Positions 58,848 to 64,000 of a stretch of 64,000 nucleotides of DNA are shown here, piece by piece. Source of the stretch: Corallium rubrum. Lineage: Eukaryota > Cnidaria > Anthozoa > Scleralcyonacea > Coralliidae. The stretch spans positions 12,512,468 to 12,576,467 of the forward strand of contig OZ036005.1 of the NCBI GenBank assembly GCA_964035015.1, written 5' to 3'. Below the pieces are notes generated by a model, which worked only from the letters and a program-made list of their open reading frames with translations, was not told where the DNA came from and made no database searches. How positions within the stretch are numbered: the stretch's first letter is position 1; each line of letters starts with the position of its first letter. The translations under genes and the position numbers were made by a program.

Positions 58848-61800
58848 TTAATTCTTATACCGCGCATGTTTCATTCAAATATGTTCACATGCGCCCTTAA
58901 GACTTATTTACATAATGTAAAATATATAATATATAATCTAAGTTAAATTTAGATAACAAAATCTAGAATTATAATAGTATGAATTTAAGAATATAACAAT
59001 ATACTATCAGCAAAATGTAGAATTTAACCAAAAGATAATATAGGTAAAGATTATATAAATAGTAAGTAATCAACAAAAAGCTTTTTTAAAAAGATATGTT
59101 TTTAAGAACGTCTCAAACGTTGTAACTGATTCAGCTCTGCGGATATGTTGTGGAAGACTATTCCATAACGTTGGTGTTGCAACACAAAAAGACCTGTCGC
59201 CCAAGGTCTTCAAGCTACGGAATGTTGGTACTTGTAGCAGGAGTTCATCATCATTGGATCGGAGACTATATCTTGATGGGGATTTGACATTTATGAGTTC
59301 TTGCAGATAATCCGGTGCTAAGCCGTTTAAGGTTTTGTAAGTGATTAAAAGTATTTTGAAAGATATCCTAAATTTGATTGGTAACCAATGTAAGGCAAAT
59401 AATACTGGAGTAATGTGGTCAAATCGAGGGGTGTTGCAAATGAGCCTAGCGGCTGCATTTTGCACTCTCTGGAGCTTATTAATATGACACGATGGTAGTC
59501 CATAAATGTACTGTTACAATAGTCCAAGCGACTGATGACATAAGCATTCACAAGAACTTGTACAGCATCATAGCTGAGAAATTTTCTTATTCGTCTTATG
59601 TTGTAAAGATGATAAAAAGCCGATTTGCATGTTTTGATAATATGGGTATTCATTGTCAATTGAGAATCAAACCAACAACCTAAGTTGCGGACTTCACTAC
59701 TCAACGATATTTGAGTGTTTCCCACGGAAAGAGTGTCAAAATCAACCTTAGTAAACTGCTGTTTGGCGCCAATGATCGTAACCTCAGTTTTGTCATCATT
59801 TAATTTCAGTTTGTCTTTATATATCCATTTCTTGATATCATCAATACATTTCTGCATCGCTAGTACCGCTATTTCTTGGTTCGCACTGGCATCTGGTTTG
59901 AAAAACACGTAAAGTTGAGTATCATCTGCGTAAGCGTGAGTGTCAGGCAAATGTTTCTCAAGAATACGAAACAGCTCGCTGGAATACAGAACAAACAACA
60001 GTGGACCAAGGCATGAACCTTGGGGTACGCCATATTGTAGGTCAAACCGTATTGATGTTCCTCCATCCACTGAAACAAACTGCGAGCGGTTACTTAGATA
60101 TGACTTGAACCAGTTCAGGGCCTTGCCTGAGATGCCAAAACTTTAATGTAAGCGGTTGATGAGTAGTATATCATGATCTACAGTATCGAATGCAGAGCTC
60201 AGGTCAAGTAACACTAATAAGGTCACATGTTTATTCATGTTCATGAGTATATCTTGTTTGACGCGTAGAAGAGCAGTTTCCGTGCTGTGGTGTTCGCGGT
60301 AAGCAGACTGGATTTTGGGGTATAGATTATTGACAGATAAATGATCATGCATCTGGAAGCTGCCCTTTCAGTGAGCTTGGATGTAAACGCAAGATTACTA
60401 ATTGGCCTGAGGTTAGTGAAATCTCGCTCCAAACCCGACTTCTTGAACTTTGGACGAATATCAGCTTGCTTCCATTTATTAGGAAACATGCCAGAGTGAA
60501 GAGACAGGTTTACCATCCTGGTCAACACAGGCAGTAAAACATCAAGGCATCCAACCACCACGGAGGTTGGCATTGGATCTAGAGAGCAAGATTTTTTATT
60601 GGTCTTAGCAATCATCTGTGACACATTCTCCTCACTCAAGATATTAAAGGCGTCAAATTATGCCGGATGCAGTATATGTGAAATGTTCATTATAGATACA
60701 GATTCAGGCATCGCTAAGGCAGGTTGTATGATACTTGTCATGGAGGAGTCAAGGTCAGCACGAATGCCCTCAATCTTTTGGACAAAGAACTGACCTATAT
60801 CATTAGCGAGGATATTCGAGTCATGATAATCAGGAAATGTAACATCTGATGTCGGATTAAACAGAGTCTTTGCTGCCCAGAACAATCTTCGTTGGTCTCC
60901 ACTGTTTTCAGAAATGAAGTCTGTGTAAAATTGTCTTCGAGAGCGGTTTATTATGTGTGTCGCCTGGTTCTTCTTAGCTTTGTACGCTGAAAAGTCAGTG
61001 CTTAGCTTCGTTCGTCTCCATCGTTTCTCAGCAATCCGCCGCTGCCGTTTTGCAGTCTTTACCTCTTCAGTAAACCAGGGAACAGTGGGTCTTTTGACAA
61101 CAGTTTTGGTAATGAGGGGTGCATGACGATCTAACAAAGATGACAAGGTTTCACCATAACAGTCAACGAGATCAGTCAAAGTGAGTGATTGATAGTTTCC
61201 ATAGAGATTTTAGCTGGATAGATCTTCCCGTAAAGCCTTTAGATCAATTGATTTGATTTTCCTGTAGAAGATACAAGATTTCGTTAAAGTAGGTTTCTCA
61301 ATTTCCAGGTGACAGAACACTGGCAAATGGTCAAAAAATAGACAGTCCGTCCAGGGTGGTGATTTAATAATGTTATCCGACTGGCGAGTAATCACGAGGT
61401 CAAGAATATGACCATGGACATGAGTGGAAATTTTAACATGCTGTTCAAGCCCAGTACTTGCCAGAAGTTGCTGCAGTCGAATTACATCAGTGTTCTCTTC
61501 ACAGTCTATATGGATGTTGAAATCACCAATAACCAGGAGCGGTTCCATGGTCAGAACGGCTGATTCAAGAAACTCAGCAAACTCTGTGAAGAACGACCCA
61601 GTTGAAATCGGATGGTTGTCGGAGTATGGCGGCCTGTAGATTACAATTAATCGGACATACCGTGAGCCAGACTTCACTTTCCACTCTGAGTACTCAAAGG
61701 AGCGTAGCTCGGCGGCACTGACTTTAGTTACATCTAAGGAGTCTCGATATAGGACTCCGGTTCCGCCCCCGCAACGTCCATCTCGTGTATGGTCAGCAAA

Positions 61801-62540
61801 TTTATATCCAATAGGGCATACTTCAACTCTAACTGCATCATCATCTAAGCTTAGCCATGTTTCTGTAATCGCAAATAAATCCGCTTTGCATTCACAAACA
61901 AAGTCAAAGAGTTCCGCCGTTTTGTTTTTGATAGACCGAGCATTTAATAAACACAGGGTAAAAGAATTTCTTTGTTTTAGACCATTCGCTGAGTTATTGA
62001 CATAATGCATATTGAGTGGCGGATTTATTAACTGTTCTCTATTTGGTGTACTGCTGGTATCAGTCGTGGAAATATTATTATTAGAGTGATCTAGTATTGA
62101 AAAATCATCTTGATCTTGCGATCGCTGTTGAGGCAGCCTCAAAGTAGGAATTGGATTTCCGTTTACCTCTGTGTGCAATGAGGTGGAACCGTGGCGTTTA
62201 TTGATGTCGTTTATGTTTCGATTAACAGCCGAGGACTGATTCCTATGATAGCCCGCCCGATATCCCCTAGAGTGGAAGATTCCAGCTTGTTTCGGGTCGG
62301 TAAAGACAGAGTTAGACAACGTGATATTAGAGATACGTCGAATTTTAAATAGCTGTCCTCTTGTGTATGATCTTAGAGCTGTTAATTCCCTATTATGCAA
62401 ATTCACTTCGGTTTCATTACAGTATATGCCCATGTATTTTTTCCCTCCCTATCCTACTCCTTCGTTCCGTTACTCCTGTTCACACAGTCACTTTGAAAAC
62501 TGCTTGGGGCTGCACGCGCGCACATCTGATGTTACTCCTA
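58767..62540 (-). pseudogene. CR1/L2-type LINE, nearly full length, inactivated
   Basis: Minus strand from about 62540. A frame from 62433 contains an apurinic-type endonuclease (LCLLNARSIKNKTAEL, AITETWLS, RCGGGTGVLYRD, VIYRPPYS, VIGDFNIHID, HGHILDLVITR, DHLPVFC). A linker follows (VPWFTEEVKTAKRQRR ... RLFWAAKTLF) and then reverse transcriptase (KWKQADIRPKFKKSG, LRPISNLAFTSKL, YREHHSTETALL, DLSSAFDTVDHDIL, YGVPQGSCLGPLLF, YADDTQLY). The C-terminal segment (NAAARLICNTPRFDHITP, LHWLP, ATPTLWNSLP) ends at 59070. In-frame stops lie near 61210, 60658 and 60143, and frame changes near 60350 and 59500. There is no ORF1. The element is not competent on its own. Confidence 0.88.
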
Positions 62541-62764
62541 GAGTGTGAAGTAGAAATAACACTTTTTATTTTTTTATTTCCGGTCCGGAAGTGTTATTTT
62601 GTGATTTCCTGCAATTTGATTGGCCACGCGAGCGGGCGGCTTTTTACGATATTTAGCCGCGGGCAGGAGAGTTATTTTTTTGTTTACAAAGTTTTTACAA
62701 AGTGGCCTTTAATTTTGAAAATTGATTTAATGAGAATGTAAATTGTTCAAACTAGTGAAAAAAA
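62541..62764. promoter_or_regulatory. Probable leader region of the Crypton-like gene
   Basis: G+C-richer stretch between the LINE 5' end and the recombinase frame, with no open frame of its own. TTCCGGTCCGGAA is palindromic. Assignment as leader or promoter is by position only. Confidence 0.3.
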
Positions 62765-64000
62765 ATGTTCTCCGATGATATCTATCATAGTGAGAGCGAA
62801 TTTTACTACCCAGACGATTTAAACTCTCTGGAAAACGAGCCAATTTCAGCTTCAACGAGTTACAAAAACATTGAAAATGTCAACAACGACGAAATTGCGA
62901 GCGATATTCAAGATTTTATTTTATCAAAGCGCCCTGAAAACACAGTGAAAAAAACAAGATATGACATGTATGGCTGGGGAAGATACTTTGAATCTGAGAA
63001 CGAACAACGAAATATTGAAAACATACCTCCTGAGAGTTGAACGTATACGTTTGTCGATTTTTGATGCAAGCAAAAAAGAAAGATGGCACAGCGTATGAAC
63101 CAAACACTTTGACCTGTTTCGTGAGAAGTCTTCAGCGCTATCTGAACGACCAAAATTCCTTGATAAACATTTACAAAGACCAAGCATTCAACAAAGCCAG
63201 AGAAGTTTTGTCCGCCAAGCGAAAAGAAGTCGTGCGGGAAAACGCCAAGGGAAATCGACCACAAGCTGCTCGCGAGTTAACAGCAGACGAAGAAGATGAA
63301 CTTTTTCGTATTGGCGAGTTTGGTTACGGCAATCCCGAAGCTGTTCAGCGTACCGTATGGTGGCTTCTTTCCCTCCATTTTGGTTTTCGTGCCAGGGATG
63401 AAAGTAGACGTCTGAAGTGGGGTGATGTCAAATTGTGTGGAGACGAAGCAAACGGCGGCGAGTTTTTAGTTTGGCAGTCGGAACGAGGATCAAAAACACG
63501 CGACGGAAATGGTCAACAACGAGCATTTATAGCCCGGTTGCAGAGGCATCAAATGGCGAGCGTTGTCCCGTCCGAGTCTACAAAGAATTCACGAAACATC
63601 GACCCGATGAAATGATAGTTCCAGAAGCCCCGTTTTTTCTCGCAATTAACCACCAGAGAAGACCTGAAAATCCCGTATGGTATCGGAGAGCTCCGTTGGG
63701 AAAAAACGAGATTAGCAAATTTCTCTCGAAAGCAGCAAAAAATGCACACATCGAAGGCAACATCACTAACCACAGCGTGAGAAAAACCTGCATTTCCCGG
63801 TTGATGGATGCAGATATACCAGCCAACTTTGTAGCCCAGTTAAGCGGTCATAGGAATCTGAAGAGTCTCGCTTCGTATAAAACGGCTTCTCGCGTCCATC
63901 AGCGAAAAATGTCAAATGTGTTGAGCAGGTCATCTACATCGTATCAACAAAACAACGACGACGTTCCCGTGAGAAATCACATAGAATCACAATCGTCGAG
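62765..64000 (+). pseudogene. Crypton-type tyrosine recombinase gene, frameshifted, cut by window end
   Basis: An acidic N-terminus (62765 on) leads into SDIQDFILSKRPENTVKKTRY, WGRYFESENEQR and, after a one-base frame change near 63034, LNVYVCRFLMQAKKKDGTAY and SLQRYLNDQ, the core-binding domain. The catalytic domain has GFRARDESRRLKWGD (first Arg), and after a second frame change near 63530 continues with NGERCPVRVYKEF, NHSVRKTCISRL (HxxR) and GHRNLKSLASYKTAS (His and the likely nucleophile Tyr). This is the recombinase domain (DUF3504-like) shared by Crypton transposons and the host proteins ZMYM2/3/4, QRICH1 and KCTD1, which derive from them. The 3' end is beyond 64000. Confidence 0.82.

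Overview
This window looks like animal nuclear DNA, most probably from an anthozoan cnidarian (stony coral or sea anemone). The reasons are spliced genes with GT-AG introns, low G+C, tRNA-derived SINEs, C2H2 zinc-finger genes and a dense mixture of DNA transposons (Kolobok-like, PIF/Harbinger, ISL2EU, Crypton, Helitron-like) with a CR1/L2-type LINE. The species cannot be named from sequence alone. No ordinary single-copy housekeeping gene is evident. The window is an accessory, transposon-built region.

Layout. 1299-11280: a structurally complete DNA transposon with 15-bp terminal inverted repeats and TTAA target duplications. It carries a 12-exon DDE-type transposase gene (+) and a convergent 4-exon gene (-) whose product resembles the zinc-coordinating cytoplasmic domain of the P2X7 receptor; both reading frames are open across all proposed splice sites. 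11495-12166: a GPCR relic. 12221-21466: Helitron-like elements, one of which contains an 8-kb array of about 29 near-identical 277-bp repeats, each with a tRNA-like sequence. 21476-26207: a complete-looking PIF/Harbinger element (transposase plus Myb-like partner). 26208-30267: non-coding, with small foldback elements. 30268-35112: first copy of a segmental duplication holding an intact C2H2 zinc-finger gene and a Helitron insertion. 36649-40032: a decayed second Harbinger. 40090-44756: an ISL2EU-type element (THAP/DDE transposase plus YqaJ/SWIM/PHD gene), also decayed. 45001-47411: foldback DNA, a minisatellite and an unrecognised duplicated gene fragment. 47396-53276: second copy of the zinc-finger duplication, with the gene frameshifted. 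54115-58765: minisatellite and a third partial copy of the duplication, with a SINE insertion that has a clear target duplication. 58767-62540: a decayed LINE (-). 62765-64000: a frameshifted Crypton-type tyrosine recombinase gene running off the window.

Related copies within the window supply their own empty sites. Paralogous stretches show precise before/after pairs for a Helitron-like insertion, a TA-flanked MITE, the satellite array, a SINE and a foldback element. The two Harbinger elements, and the two zinc-finger copies, each form an intact/broken pair. The most interesting object is the Kolobok-like element with its P2X7-domain companion gene. Next come the tRNA-like satellite and its dispersed SINE relative.
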